Shown: positions 1 to 7,301, counted from the stretch's first letter. The stretch is 17,874 nucleotides of DNA from Caldilineaceae bacterium (GCA_014879855.1 JACSRH010000162.1:1-17874), one strand, 5' to 3'. The notes: generated from the sequence alone by a model not told the origin. Numbers and translations: made by a program.

Positions 1-898
1 TCAACTGGACATTCACCGCGCCGATGTTTTCATCGAGGCGCTCGAGCTTACGCGTACCCGGAATCGGCACGATCCACGGTTTCTGCGCCAGCAGCCACGC
101 CAGCGCGATCTGGGCCGGCGTCGCGCCCCTTTCTTTGCCGATGCGCTCCAGCAGCTCGACCACGGCGCGGTTGGCGCGGATCGCCTCCGGCGTGAAGCGC
201 GGGTTGCGGCTGCGGATGTCGGACTTGTCGTAGGTCGTTGACTCGTCGATCTTGCCGGTCAGATAGCCGCGGCCCAGCGGGCTGTAGGGCACGAGCCCGA
301 CGCCCAGTTCCTCGCACGCGGCCAGCACGCCGTTCTCTTCGATGGCCGTCCACCAGATCGAGTACTCGCTTTGCAGCGCCGTCACCGGCTGCACCGCATG
401 GGCGCGGCGGATCTGGTCGGCGCTCGCTTCGGAGAGACCAAAGTGCCTGACCTTGCCCTGCTCAATCAACTCCTGCACCGCGCCCGCCACATCTTCCATC
501 GGCACGTTCGGGTCGGGCCGGTGCTGGTAGAAGAGGTCGATGATCTCGACGCGCAGCCGCTTGAGCGACGCTTCAGCCACGCGCTTGATCTGCTCGGGCC
601 GGCTGTCCAGACCCACGGTCGGGTGCGGTCCGTTGTCGCCGTGCTTGAAGCCGAACTTGGTGGCGATTACAACCTTGCCCTTGAATGGTTCCAGCGCCTC
701 GCCCACCAATTCCTCGTTGGTAAAGGGACCGTAGACTTCCGCCGTGTCAAAAAAGGTGATGCCGCGGTCGACAGAGGCGTGGAGAAAGTCGATCATCTCC
801 TGCTTGTCGGTCGGCGTGTCGCCAAAACTCATCCGCATACAGCCCAGGCCGAGGGTCGAGACTGCCAGGTTGCTGTTGCCTAGTATGCGCATTTGCAT
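1..898 (-). CDS. Aldo/keto reductase, YakC/AKR13-like (3' end beyond window)
   Basis: An NAD(P)H-dependent oxidoreductase of the aldo/keto reductase family, which reduces aldehydes or ketones in the cytoplasm. The 299 codons present start MQMRILGNSN and show the full catalytic tetrad: Asp51 and Tyr56 in FFDTAEVYG, Lys81 in IATKFGF, and His126 in FYQHRPDP. The PIPGTRKLERLDENIGAVNV stretch is the usual cofactor-binding C-terminal signature. The frame is still open at base 1, so about 30-40 residues are missing. The start at 898 is set by AAGGAG seven bases upstream; an internal ATG two codons later is less well placed. The gene is divergent from the AraC-type regulator at 1264, which suggests it is that protein's target, as with YqhC and yqhD/dkgA in E. 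coli (known pairing; inference here). The family is certain; the substrate cannot be read from the sequence. Confidence 0.93.
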   Translation of the reverse strand, partial: MQMRILGNSNLAVSTLGLGCMRMSFGDTPTDKQEMIDFLHASVDRGITFFDTAEVYGPFTNEELVGEALEPFKGKVVIATKFGFKHGDNGPHPTVGLDSRPEQIKRVAEASLKRLRVEIIDLFYQHRPDPNVPMEDVAGAVQELIEQGKVRHFGLSEASADQIRRAHAVQPVTALQSEYSIWWTAIEENGVLAACEELGVGLVPYSPLGRGYLTGKIDESTTYDKSDIRSRNPRFTPEAIRANRAVVELLERIGKERGATPAQIALAWLLAQKPWIVPIPGTRKLERLDENIGAVNVQL

Positions 899-1263
899 TG
901 CACTGCTCCTTGCTCGTGTTGTTTGACGGTGTGACTGCCGGTGGCAGAGCGGCTGAAGAGATGGAAGATCCGCTTTGCTGGCACGAATGTACGAATCAAT
1001 GCATATAGCGCAGATTCGCCACGATCTTCCCAGACCGGGCTACATTGCTGCGCGGCGTCGCGCTCGACCCGCAGCATCAACTGGATTTCTGGAACCACTG
1101 TATACCTCCACTTTCTGCGATCTTCCCGCAGGTCGCCTGTCCAACTGCGAGACGTGTTCTCTTATCCTTGCTCTATTCTAGCGAGCTTCCGGCGCAGCGT
1201 GGTATGCTGTTCCTCCAGCATCCTGGTACAATCCTGCAAGTCTTGCAGAAAGGCGTATTGCCA
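899..1263. promoter_or_regulatory. Divergent AKR/AraC control region with repeated GATCTTCC
   Basis: These 365 bases separate two divergent genes and hold no convincing ORF. The octamer GATCTTCC occurs three times: inverted at 963-970 and direct at 1023-1030 and 1119-1126. The two direct copies extend to the identical 10-mer CGATCTTCCC (1022-1031, 1118-1127). These are candidate operator half-sites for the AraC-type regulator. No clear -35/-10 pair for the reductase was found. The role is inferred from position and repetition only. Confidence 0.4.
1224..1232 (+). promoter_or_regulatory. Candidate extended -10 for the AraC-type regulator
   Basis: TGGTACAAT matches the extended -10 pattern TGnTAnAAT. 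No good -35 lies 16-18 bases upstream, which fits an extended -10 or activator-dependent promoter. Transcription would begin near 1239, leaving a leader of about 25 bases before the ATG at 1264. That supports the 1264 start over the longer in-frame starts at 1045 and 1204. Confidence 0.4.
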
Positions 1264-2232
1264 ATGTGTGCAGCATTCACGATGAATCCAAGAGAGGGCG
1301 AACAGGCAACGCTCGCTGCTGCCAGAAAGCACGCCAGCCAACTTGAACTGATCGACCGGATCGGGCGGGCCGTACCCGCGGATGGCGTCGCCGAGCCGAT
1401 GAGCGGGGTGTTCCTGGCGCGCGCCTCGGCCGCGCTAGAGCGGGTGCACAGCGTGACCGAGCCTTCCTTCTGCGTCATCGCGCAGGGCAGCAAGGAGACG
1501 CTGCTCGGCGATTGCCGCTATCGCTACGACGCGGCGACCTACTTGCTCACCACGCTGGAACTGCCGCGCGTCAGCCAGGTGTTGGAAGCGTCGCCTGCGC
1601 GGCCCTATCTCAGCTTCCGCCTGGTGCTCACACCCGACGCGGTCCGTTCGGTCGTGATGGAAGCAGGGGACGCGGCGCCTGCCGCCAACGGCAACGGCGA
1701 CGAACGGGCCATTGCCGTCAGCCCGCTGGAGGCCGACTTGATGGACGCGGTCGTGCGCCTCGTGCGCCTCGTGGAGCGCCCCGACGAAGCACACGTCCTC
1801 AAGCCGCTCATCACGCGCGAGATCGTCTACCGGCTGCTGCGGGGCGAGCAGGGCGCCCGGTTGCGTCACATGGTGGCGGCCGAAGGTCACACCCCGCCCA
1901 TCGCCCGCGCCATCGAGCGTCTGCGTCGCGATTTTGACCAGCCGCTGCGCATGGAGCAGCTTGCCGGCGACCTCGGCATGAGCGTCTCCAGCTTCCACCA
2001 CCGCTTCAAGGACGTGACAGCCATGAGCCCGTTGCAGTATCAGAAGCAGATCCGGCTGCAAGAAGCGCGCCGTCTGATGCTGAACGAAAACTTCGACGCC
2101 GCCAGCGCCGCGTTTCGCGTCGGCTACCAGGACGCGTCCCACTTCAGCCGTGAGTACAAGGGACTCTTCGGCTTCCCACCCATGCGTGATGTCCAGCGGC
2201 TGCGTGAGAGCGCTACGGAAGCCATTGGCTGA
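1264..2232 (+). CDS. AraC-family transcriptional regulator with AraC_N sensor domain
   Basis: A 322-residue DNA-binding regulator. Residues of about 45-200 match the AraC_N sensor domain: EPSFCVIAQGSKETLLGD at 66-83 and LEASPARPYLSFRL at 107-120 are its hallmark stretches. Residues of about 212-312 form the double helix-turn-helix AraC domain, with MEQLAGDLGMSVSSFHHRFK as the first recognition unit and FRVGYQDASHFSREYKGLFG as the conserved second half. The ATG at 1264 follows AAAGG with a 10-base gap; ATG 1282 is a possible alternative. The frame stays open upstream to a TTG at 1045, but that extension has no family similarity. Its closest logical model is E. coli YqhC, which senses aldehydes and activates aldehyde reductases. 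The neighbouring divergent aldo/keto reductase fits that role (inference). Confidence 0.92.
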   Translation: MCAAFTMNPREGEQATLAAARKHASQLELIDRIGRAVPADGVAEPMSGVFLARASAALERVHSVTEPSFCVIAQGSKETLLGDCRYRYDAATYLLTTLELPRVSQVLEASPARPYLSFRLVLTPDAVRSVVMEAGDAAPAANGNGDERAIAVSPLEADLMDAVVRLVRLVERPDEAHVLKPLITREIVYRLLRGEQGARLRHMVAAEGHTPPIARAIERLRRDFDQPLRMEQLAGDLGMSVSSFHHRFKDVTAMSPLQYQKQIRLQEARRLMLNENFDAASAAFRVGYQDASHFSREYKGLFGFPPMRDVQRLRESATEAIG

Positions 2233-2236
2233 TGAG

Positions 2237-2266
2237 GCGGCTCGATACAACGCGGCTCGATACAAC
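2237..2266 (+). repeat. Perfect 15-bp tandem duplication
   Basis: GCGGCTCGATACAAC occurs twice back to back (2237-2251 and 2252-2266) between the AraC-type gene and hypF. It lies in the open extension of the hypF frame but upstream of the ribosome-binding site, so it is probably untranslated. It is likely a recent slippage or duplication product. Confidence 0.85.
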
Positions 2267-2317
2267 GCGCCTCCTTTTCCGCGGGGTAAATCCACAAGGA
2301 GAATCAAGGATTTCATC

Positions 2318-4777
2318 ATGCAAAGCATGGCGGAAATAGGCGTGGATAACGCCAGACCGCGTCGCCTACGTATTGCGATCAGCGGCGCGGTGCAGGGTGT
2401 TGGGTTTCGCCCCTTTGTCTACCGGCTGGCGACATTGCTGGCGCTGCGCGGCTGGGTGATTAACGATACGCAGGGCGTTCTGATCGAGGTCGAAGGCGAT
2501 GTCGCGCCCCTGACGGCTTTTCTCGACCGGCTCTCCACCGAAGCGCCGCCCAACGCGCGCATCCTCCACATGACGCACGACTGGCAGGAGGCGATTGGCT
2601 ACACTTGCTTCGAAATTCGCCACTCCGACGCCGCCGGCGCGCCGCATGTGATCGTGTTGCCTGACCTGGCGACTTGTCCCGACTGTCTCGCCGAACTCTG
2701 CGACCCCGCCAATCGCCGCTATCGCTACCCATTCACCAACTGCACTAACTGCGGGCCACGCTTCACCATTGTCGAGGCGCTGCCCTACGACCGGCCCAAC
2801 ACGACGATGCGCGGCTTTACCCTGTGCCCCGCGTGCCAGGCCGAATATCACGATCCGCGCGACCGCCGCTTTCACGCGCAGCCAAACGCGTGCCCGGTGT
2901 GTGGCCCTGAGTTGGCTTTTTATGAGAAAGGCGGCAAGGGCGTAGGGAGACAGGCGGAGAGGGAAGCGCGTTGGGCTTTAACTGTGGAAGGCTGGTCGTT
3001 GCGTGCGGTGGGCGACGCAGCTTTGCACGCTGCTGCGGAGGCAATTCGTCGCGGCGGGATCGCGGCCGTCAAGGGGCTGGGCGGCTTTCATCTGATAGTG
3101 GACGCGCGCAGTGAGGCGGCTGTTCAACGACTGCGCGCCCGCAAGCAACGGTCTGACAAGCCGCTGGCGGTCATGGCCCCTACGCTGGCGCAAGCAGAAA
3201 GACTCTGCGAGATCTCGCCGCCGGCGGCCGCTTTGCTGCGTTCCGTTGCGGCGCCGATCGTGCTGCTGCCGCGGAACGCCGGTGCTCTGCTCGCCGACGC
3301 GGTCGCGCCCGGCAACCCCGATGTGGGTGTAATGTTGCCATACACACCGCTGCATCACCTGTTGCTGGCGCATCTCGGCTTTCCCGTCGTTGCCACCAGC
3401 GGCAACCTGACGGACGAGCCGATCTGCACCGATGAGGGAGAGGCGTTCACACGGCTGGGCGAGATTGCCGACTGCTTCCTGGTGCACGATCGCCCGCTCG
3501 CCCGCCATGCCGATGACAGCGTGCTGTGGATCGTGGACGGCGCGCCGCAATTTTTGCGTCGGGCGCGCGGTTATGCCCCGTTGCCTGTGAGCGCGCCGCG
3601 GCCACAGCCGGCCATTTTGGGCGTCGGCGCGCAGCTCAAGAACACCGTGGCGCTGAGCATCGACGCGCAGGTGTTTGTGAGCCAGCATATCGGCGATCTG
3701 CAAAGCGCGCCCGCGCTGGCAGCTTTCGAGCGCGTTATCGCCGATTTTCTGCACCTTTACGATGCGACGCCGCTCGCCATCGCGCATGACATGCATCCAG
3801 AGTACCTGTCGACAAAATGGGCAATTGAGCAGAGCAGAGCAGGGGAGACAGAGAGAATTGCGGCGTCTCCATCTCCAATCTCCAATTCCCCAATCTCCAA
3901 TTCTCCAATCTCTCGATCTCCCCCTCTCCTCATTCCCGTGCAGCACCATCACGCCCATCTTGCCGCGTGTCTGGCCGACAACCGCGTGACCGCGCCGGCG
4001 CTGGGGCTGATCTGGGATGGGACAGGGTATGGGCTGGATGGAACGATCTGGGGCGGCGAGTGTCTGCTGGGCGACGCGGCAAGTTTTACGCGCGCCGCGC
4101 ACTTGCGGCCATTTCGCCTGCCAGGAGGCGACGCCGCCATTCGCGAGCCGCGGCGCGTGGCGTTGGCGCTGTTGTGGGAACTCTACGGCGACGCCATCTT
4201 TGCGTGGGATTGGCTGGCGCCGGTGCGCAGCTTTGCCGAGCAGGAGCGACGCGTGCTGGCCGGGATGTTGGCCAGGCGCGTCAATGCCCCGCTCACCACC
4301 AGCATGGGGCGTCTGTTCGACGGCGTGGCCGCGCTGATCAACTTGCGGCAAACGGTTTCCTTTGAGGGACAGGCGGCAATGGCGCTGGAGCATTGCGCCG
4401 CCGCCGAAACCTCGCCAGCCTACACAATTTCCATCCAGCAAGGCGCGGGCCGCGCGCCAGCTCTGCTCGACTGGGCGCCGTTGGTGGCAAGCATCCTCGC
4501 CGACCTGCGCCGCAACAAGGATGTCGCCGTGATCGCCGCACGCTTTCACAACGCACTGGTCGACCTGGGCGCGGCTGTGGCGCAGCGCGTCGGCTGGTCC
4601 CAGGTGGCGCTGAGCGGCGGTTGCTTTCAAAATCGGCGCCTGACTGAGCAACTGGCGCGGCGGCTGCGTACAGATGGCTTTGACGTGCTGCTCCATCGCC
4701 AGCTTCCGCCCAACGATGGCGGCGTCAGCGTGGGCCAGGTCATGGTGGCCGCGGCTACATTGGCGCGTGAGGTTTGA
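2318..4777 (+). CDS. hypF: Carbamoyltransferase HypF, [NiFe]-hydrogenase maturation
   Basis: HypF turns carbamoyl phosphate and ATP into a carbamoyl group passed to the C-terminal cysteine of HypE, the source of the cyanide ligands of [NiFe] hydrogenases. Domain order is complete. Residues of about 15-105 are acylphosphatase-like (SGAVQGVGFRPFVYRLA). Residues 120-197 carry two zinc fingers (CPDC..CTNCGP and CPAC..CPVCGP). Residues 235-425 are YrdC-like (KGLGGFHL, KQRSDKPLAVM, TSGNLTDEPI). From about 430 the Kae1-like domain has VQHHHAHLAA, GLIWDGTGYG and SGGCFQNRRL. The start follows AAGGA by seven bases. At 819 residues it is longer than the usual 750-780. The excess lies in a purine-rich linker at about 203-225 and a PSPIS-repeat insert at about 503-537 (see repeat). 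No other hyp or hydrogenase gene is in view. The next gene, an isomerase, is 73 bases downstream on the same strand. Confidence 0.97.
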   Translation: MQSMAEIGVDNARPRRLRIAISGAVQGVGFRPFVYRLATLLALRGWVINDTQGVLIEVEGDVAPLTAFLDRLSTEAPPNARILHMTHDWQEAIGYTCFEIRHSDAAGAPHVIVLPDLATCPDCLAELCDPANRRYRYPFTNCTNCGPRFTIVEALPYDRPNTTMRGFTLCPACQAEYHDPRDRRFHAQPNACPVCGPELAFYEKGGKGVGRQAEREARWALTVEGWSLRAVGDAALHAAAEAIRRGGIAAVKGLGGFHLIVDARSEAAVQRLRARKQRSDKPLAVMAPTLAQAERLCEISPPAAALLRSVAAPIVLLPRNAGALLADAVAPGNPDVGVMLPYTPLHHLLLAHLGFPVVATSGNLTDEPICTDEGEAFTRLGEIADCFLVHDRPLARHADDSVLWIVDGAPQFLRRARGYAPLPVSAPRPQPAILGVGAQLKNTVALSIDAQVFVSQHIGDLQSAPALAAFERVIADFLHLYDATPLAIAHDMHPEYLSTKWAIEQSRAGETERIAASPSPISNSPISNSPISRSPPLLIPVQHHHAHLAACLADNRVTAPALGLIWDGTGYGLDGTIWGGECLLGDAASFTRAAHLRPFRLPGGDAAIREPRRVALALLWELYGDAIFAWDWLAPVRSFAEQERRVLAGMLARRVNAPLTTSMGRLFDGVAALINLRQTVSFEGQAAMALEHCAAAETSPAYTISIQQGAGRAPALLDWAPLVASILADLRRNKDVAVIAARFHNALVDLGAAVAQRVGWSQVALSGGCFQNRRLTEQLARRLRTDGFDVLLHRQLPPNDGGVSVGQVMVAAATLAREV
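3829..3934 (+). repeat. In-frame CTCCAAT-type repeat element inside hypF
   Basis: About 105 bp with a purine-rich left half (AGGGGAGACAGAGAGAATTG) and a pyrimidine-rich right half made of near-tandem CTCCAAT units. It is translated as PSPISNSPISNSPISRSP between the YLSTKWA and VQHHHAHLAA motifs of HypF, where family members normally have a short linker. GAGAATTG (3853-3860) can pair with CAATTCTC (3898-3905). It aligns with the element at 9147-9265 in the U32 gene, in the same orientation and reading frame. Confidence 0.75.
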
Positions 4778-4794
4778 CAAGCCCTTTCAGATCA

Positions 4795-4825
4795 CAGAAG
4801 ATGCCTGGAAAAGTGGCTTTTTCTG
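4795..4825 (+). terminator. Hairpin between hypF and the isomerase gene
   Basis: CAGAAGATGCC (4795-4805) can pair with GGCTTTTTCTG (4815-4825) around a nine-base loop, with one mismatch and one G-T pair. No T-run follows, so it may be a weak attenuator or a processing/stability hairpin rather than a full terminator. It lies 18 bases after the hypF stop and 25 bases before the next start. Confidence 0.35.
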
Positions 4826-4850
4826 ACCAAACGCCGAGAGGATAACCAGC

Positions 4851-5990
4851 ATGAACGTTCACGGCCAACACTATCGCACGATCTGGCTGAAGGCCGACAA
4901 CCCCACCGTCGTGCAGATCATCGACCAGCGCCAGCTTCCCTTTCATTTTGTCGTCGAAGAGCTGACCACGGTCGAGGCCGTTGCCGCCGCCATCCAGGAG
5001 ATGCACGTGCGCGGCGCCGGGTTGATCGGCGCGACCGCGGGGTACGGCATGATGCTTGCCGCCTTACACGCGCCGCGCGCCTCTTTGAGGGTCTTTCGTG
5101 CGGCAGTCGAGGCCGATGCTGCCCAACTCAAGGCGACGCGGCCCACCGCGGTCAATCTGGCGTGGGCGGTGGACCGCCAGTTGGCGGCGATGCGCGCGGC
5201 GGGCAACGACATCGCGGCGCAAATCGAGGCAGCCATTGCTACGGCGCAGACCATCGCCGACGAAGACGCCGATTTCTGCCGGCGCATTGGCGAACATGGC
5301 GTGGCGCTGATCGAAGAGATCGCCAAACGCAAGGCAGGCGCACCCGTTAACGTGCTGACGCATTGCAACGCCGGCTGGCTGGCCTTCGTCGATTATGGCA
5401 CGGCCACCGCGCCGATCTACGCGGCGCACGACCGCGGCGTCAACGTGCATGTCTGGGTGGACGAGACGCGACCCCGCAACCAGGGCGCCCGGCTCACGGC
5501 GTGGGAATTGGGGCAGCACGGCGTGCCCCACACGGTGATCGTCGACAACGCCGGCGGCCATCTGATGCAGCACGGCTTGGTCGATCTGGTGATCGTCGGC
5601 TCGGATCGCACGACCTACACCGGCGATGTCGCCAACAAGATCGGCACCTATCTCAAGGCGCTGGCCGCGCATGACAACAACGTGCCTTTTTACGTGGCGT
5701 TGCCATCGAGCACCCTCGACTGGGAGATGCGCGACGGGCTGGCTGAGATTCCGATCGAGGAACGCGACGCGGCCGAGGTGCGCAGGATGGATGGCCGCAG
5801 CGACGACGGCATCCGTGAGATCCTGATCATGCCGGAGTCGAGCCGCGCCGCCAACTACGCGTTCGATGTGACCCCGGCGCGCCTGGTGACCGGATTGATC
5901 ACCGAACGCGGGGTTTGCGCCGCATCAGAAGCAGGCGTGCTCGGTCTTTATCCAGAAAAGCGGAGAGCCTACGCCGGCGCCAGCTCTTGA
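4851..5990 (+). CDS. MtnA-family aldose-1-phosphate isomerase
   Basis: A 379-residue member of the MtnA/eIF2B-like isomerase family, which converts an aldose-1-phosphate (5-methylthioribose, 5-deoxyribose or ribose-1,5-bisphosphate type) to the ketose-1-phosphate. Family motifs are complete: RGAGLIGATAGYG at 54-66, THCNAGWLA with the catalytic Cys172, VDETRPRNQGARLTAWEL at 203-220, and GSDRTTYTGDVANKIGTY with the catalytic Asp252. Canonical MtnA has RGAPAIG and TxCNxG. The RGAGLIG and HCNAGWLA variants place this protein in a side branch, so 5-deoxyribose-1-phosphate isomerase (DrdI-like) is a real alternative to methylthioribose-1-phosphate isomerase. No other methionine-salvage gene (mtnK, mtnB, mtnC, mtnD) is adjacent. 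GAGAGG upstream supports the start. The 3' end overlaps the convergent kinase gene by 22 bases. Confidence 0.88.
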   Translation: MNVHGQHYRTIWLKADNPTVVQIIDQRQLPFHFVVEELTTVEAVAAAIQEMHVRGAGLIGATAGYGMMLAALHAPRASLRVFRAAVEADAAQLKATRPTAVNLAWAVDRQLAAMRAAGNDIAAQIEAAIATAQTIADEDADFCRRIGEHGVALIEEIAKRKAGAPVNVLTHCNAGWLAFVDYGTATAPIYAAHDRGVNVHVWVDETRPRNQGARLTAWELGQHGVPHTVIVDNAGGHLMQHGLVDLVIVGSDRTTYTGDVANKIGTYLKALAAHDNNVPFYVALPSSTLDWEMRDGLAEIPIEERDAAEVRRMDGRSDDGIREILIMPESSRAANYAFDVTPARLVTGLITERGVCAASEAGVLGLYPEKRRAYAGASS

Positions 5991-6979
5991 ATGGCCTCTT
6001 GCGTGACTTTCAGGCGTGAAAGAGCGGCGACGGGGGCGGCAAAGGGCAGATGCGCCAGATCCTTGTATTTGCGCAGCAGATGATAGGCGATGAGCAGTTG
6101 CGTCAATGCGAGCGGGTGACTGTGATGCGCGCCGCGCGCATCCTCGTAAGCGCCGAAATAGGAATCATCCACCGGCTCCATCTCCGGCATATGCTGCCAG
6201 ATGGCGTGTGCCATGCGTCGCGCCTGGCGTGTAGAAGCGTTGCCATCGATCTCCAGAAAATCCACCGGCAGGCCGCGGTCGCGCCCCAGCTTGAGCCGGA
6301 TGCCTTCACCCATCGTGCGGTCTTCAAACAAGTAGCTGAGATCGGGATGCGGAATGGTCGGCCGCAGCACGAGGCGGACATCCAGGTGCGCATCGCTCTC
6401 TTCAGCGCCCACACCTGCGGGCGGAGCAAAGCTCACCACGACGTCGGCATGATGTTGTTGCGGGCGGATGAAACTTTCTGAATCAGCCTCGCGTTTGCGC
6501 AACGAATCGATGACCTGCGCACGCGTGTAGCCGCGTTTCGACGTGTCGCGCCGCACCTTCCACACCTGGCGCAAATCTTCGCGCGGCGCCAGAAAGACCT
6601 TGACATCGAAAAACTGGCGCATCACCGGCGTGAAAAAGCTCAGCAACCCATCCACGATCACGAACTCGGCCGGCTGCACATATTCTGGCCGCACCAGAGA
6701 GCCGGTGGCGTGATCGTAGACCGGCTTGAGGATCGGCTGGCTGTAGTGCATCCGCTCCAGGTGCAATTGCATGATGTCAAGATAGTTGCAGTCCGGGTGC
6801 AACGCCGAAATATCGAGCGCGGCGCGCTCACGGCGGTCGAACTTGTGATAATCGTCGGTGCAGATGTGCGTCACCCGCTCCGGTCCGAGAATTTGCGTTA
6901 GTCCACGGCTGATGGTGGTCTTGCCTGCCGCGCTGTCGCCGACAATGCCCAGCACGATCGGTCGGTTCGGTCGGTTCAT
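5969..6979 (-). CDS. Phosphoribulokinase/uridine kinase-family sugar kinase
   Basis: A 336-residue P-loop kinase. Walker A is GDSAAGKTT at 14-22. TDDYHKFDR at 41-49 carries the acidic pair equivalent to the catalytic Asp of phosphoribulokinases, and KPVYDHATGSL at 85-95 matches the PIYNHETG-type motif of true PRKs. VIVDGLLSFF at 107-116 is the Walker B region, with Asp where many PRKs have Glu (VIEGLH). RRDTSKRGYTRAQV at 143-156 resembles the lid helix. Residues of about 200-336 are a tail I do not recognise (HHSHPLALTQLLIAYHLL). Length and order are PRK-like, but there is no RuBisCO or other Calvin-cycle gene here. Ribulose-5-phosphate, uridine or another sugar/nucleoside could be the substrate. 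AAGGAG seven bases before the ATG fixes the start. The stop lies inside the convergent isomerase gene. Confidence 0.85.
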   Translation of the reverse strand: MNRPNRPIVLGIVGDSAAGKTTISRGLTQILGPERVTHICTDDYHKFDRRERAALDISALHPDCNYLDIMQLHLERMHYSQPILKPVYDHATGSLVRPEYVQPAEFVIVDGLLSFFTPVMRQFFDVKVFLAPREDLRQVWKVRRDTSKRGYTRAQVIDSLRKREADSESFIRPQQHHADVVVSFAPPAGVGAEESDAHLDVRLVLRPTIPHPDLSYLFEDRTMGEGIRLKLGRDRGLPVDFLEIDGNASTRQARRMAHAIWQHMPEMEPVDDSYFGAYEDARGAHHSHPLALTQLLIAYHLLRKYKDLAHLPFAAPVAALSRLKVTQEAIQELAPA

Positions 6980-7009
6980 GGAGTTGCTCCTTGGCTGGAG
7001 GTGACAGTC

Positions 7010-7301
7010 GCTTTACCATGCGCAGCGAAGCAGGATCGTCATAGGCCCGTGATGAGCAGCACGCACGCCTCCGCAAACTTCTGGCGAATGCGTTCGAGGC
7101 AGGCCAGGCCATCCAGGTACGGCATCCGCACATCGACGACAACGCCATCCCGCGCAAAGCGCTGCATGGCGTCCAGCAGGCGCTCACCATCGGCGCCGTC
7201 GCCAGCACGCGTATATCGTCGTGCTGCTGCAACAGGCTGCGCAGCCCTTCAAGCACAAGGGCATGGCCGTCAGCAATGATCACGCGGATGGGTCTGGTCA
7301 T
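7010..7301 (-). pseudogene. Truncated, frameshifted response-regulator receiver domain
   Basis: From ATG 7301 the reading MTRPIRVIIADGHALVLEGL is the start of a NarL/LuxR-type receiver domain. The similarity then moves one frame near 7191-7205 (where a missing G/C would restore ATAADGERLLDAMQRF), runs through VVVDVRMPYLDGLACLERIR with the phosphoacceptor Asp, and moves back near 7044-7047 (an extra G in ACGGGCC) to AYDDPASLR. It then ends abruptly next to the kinase gene. The rest of the receiver domain, including its conserved Lys, and any output domain are absent. One of the paired N-terminal acidic residues is Gly (ADG, not ADD). Two indels plus truncation indicate a dead gene. Sequencing error could explain the indels but not the missing C-terminal half. 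Confidence 0.8.

Noticed and set aside
880..1098. A 72-codon minus-strand frame in the AKR/AraC intergenic region
   Set aside because: It overlaps the start of the aldo/keto reductase in another frame and has no good ribosome-binding site or similarity.
1045..1263. N-terminal extension of the AraC-type regulator from TTG 1045 or ATG 1204
   Set aside because: The extension lies upstream of the candidate extended -10 and has no AraC_N similarity; ATG 1264 gives a normal-length protein.
1435..2328. A 297-codon frame antisense to the AraC-type regulator
   Set aside because: It mirrors the codon structure of the real gene, with compositionally biased Ala/Arg/His content and no family similarity.
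2978..4780. A 600-codon open frame antisense to hypF
   Set aside because: It has no recognisable domain, runs opposite a complete conserved gene, and is typical of long antisense frames in GC-rich DNA.
4778..4850. A SAM or other riboswitch before the MtnA-family gene
   Set aside because: The 73-base gap is too short for a SAM riboswitch and shows only one imperfect hairpin.
5969..6979. Evidence for Calvin-cycle CO2 fixation
   Set aside because: Only a PRK-family kinase is present; there is no RuBisCO or other cycle gene, and the Walker B region and C-terminus differ from typical PRKs.
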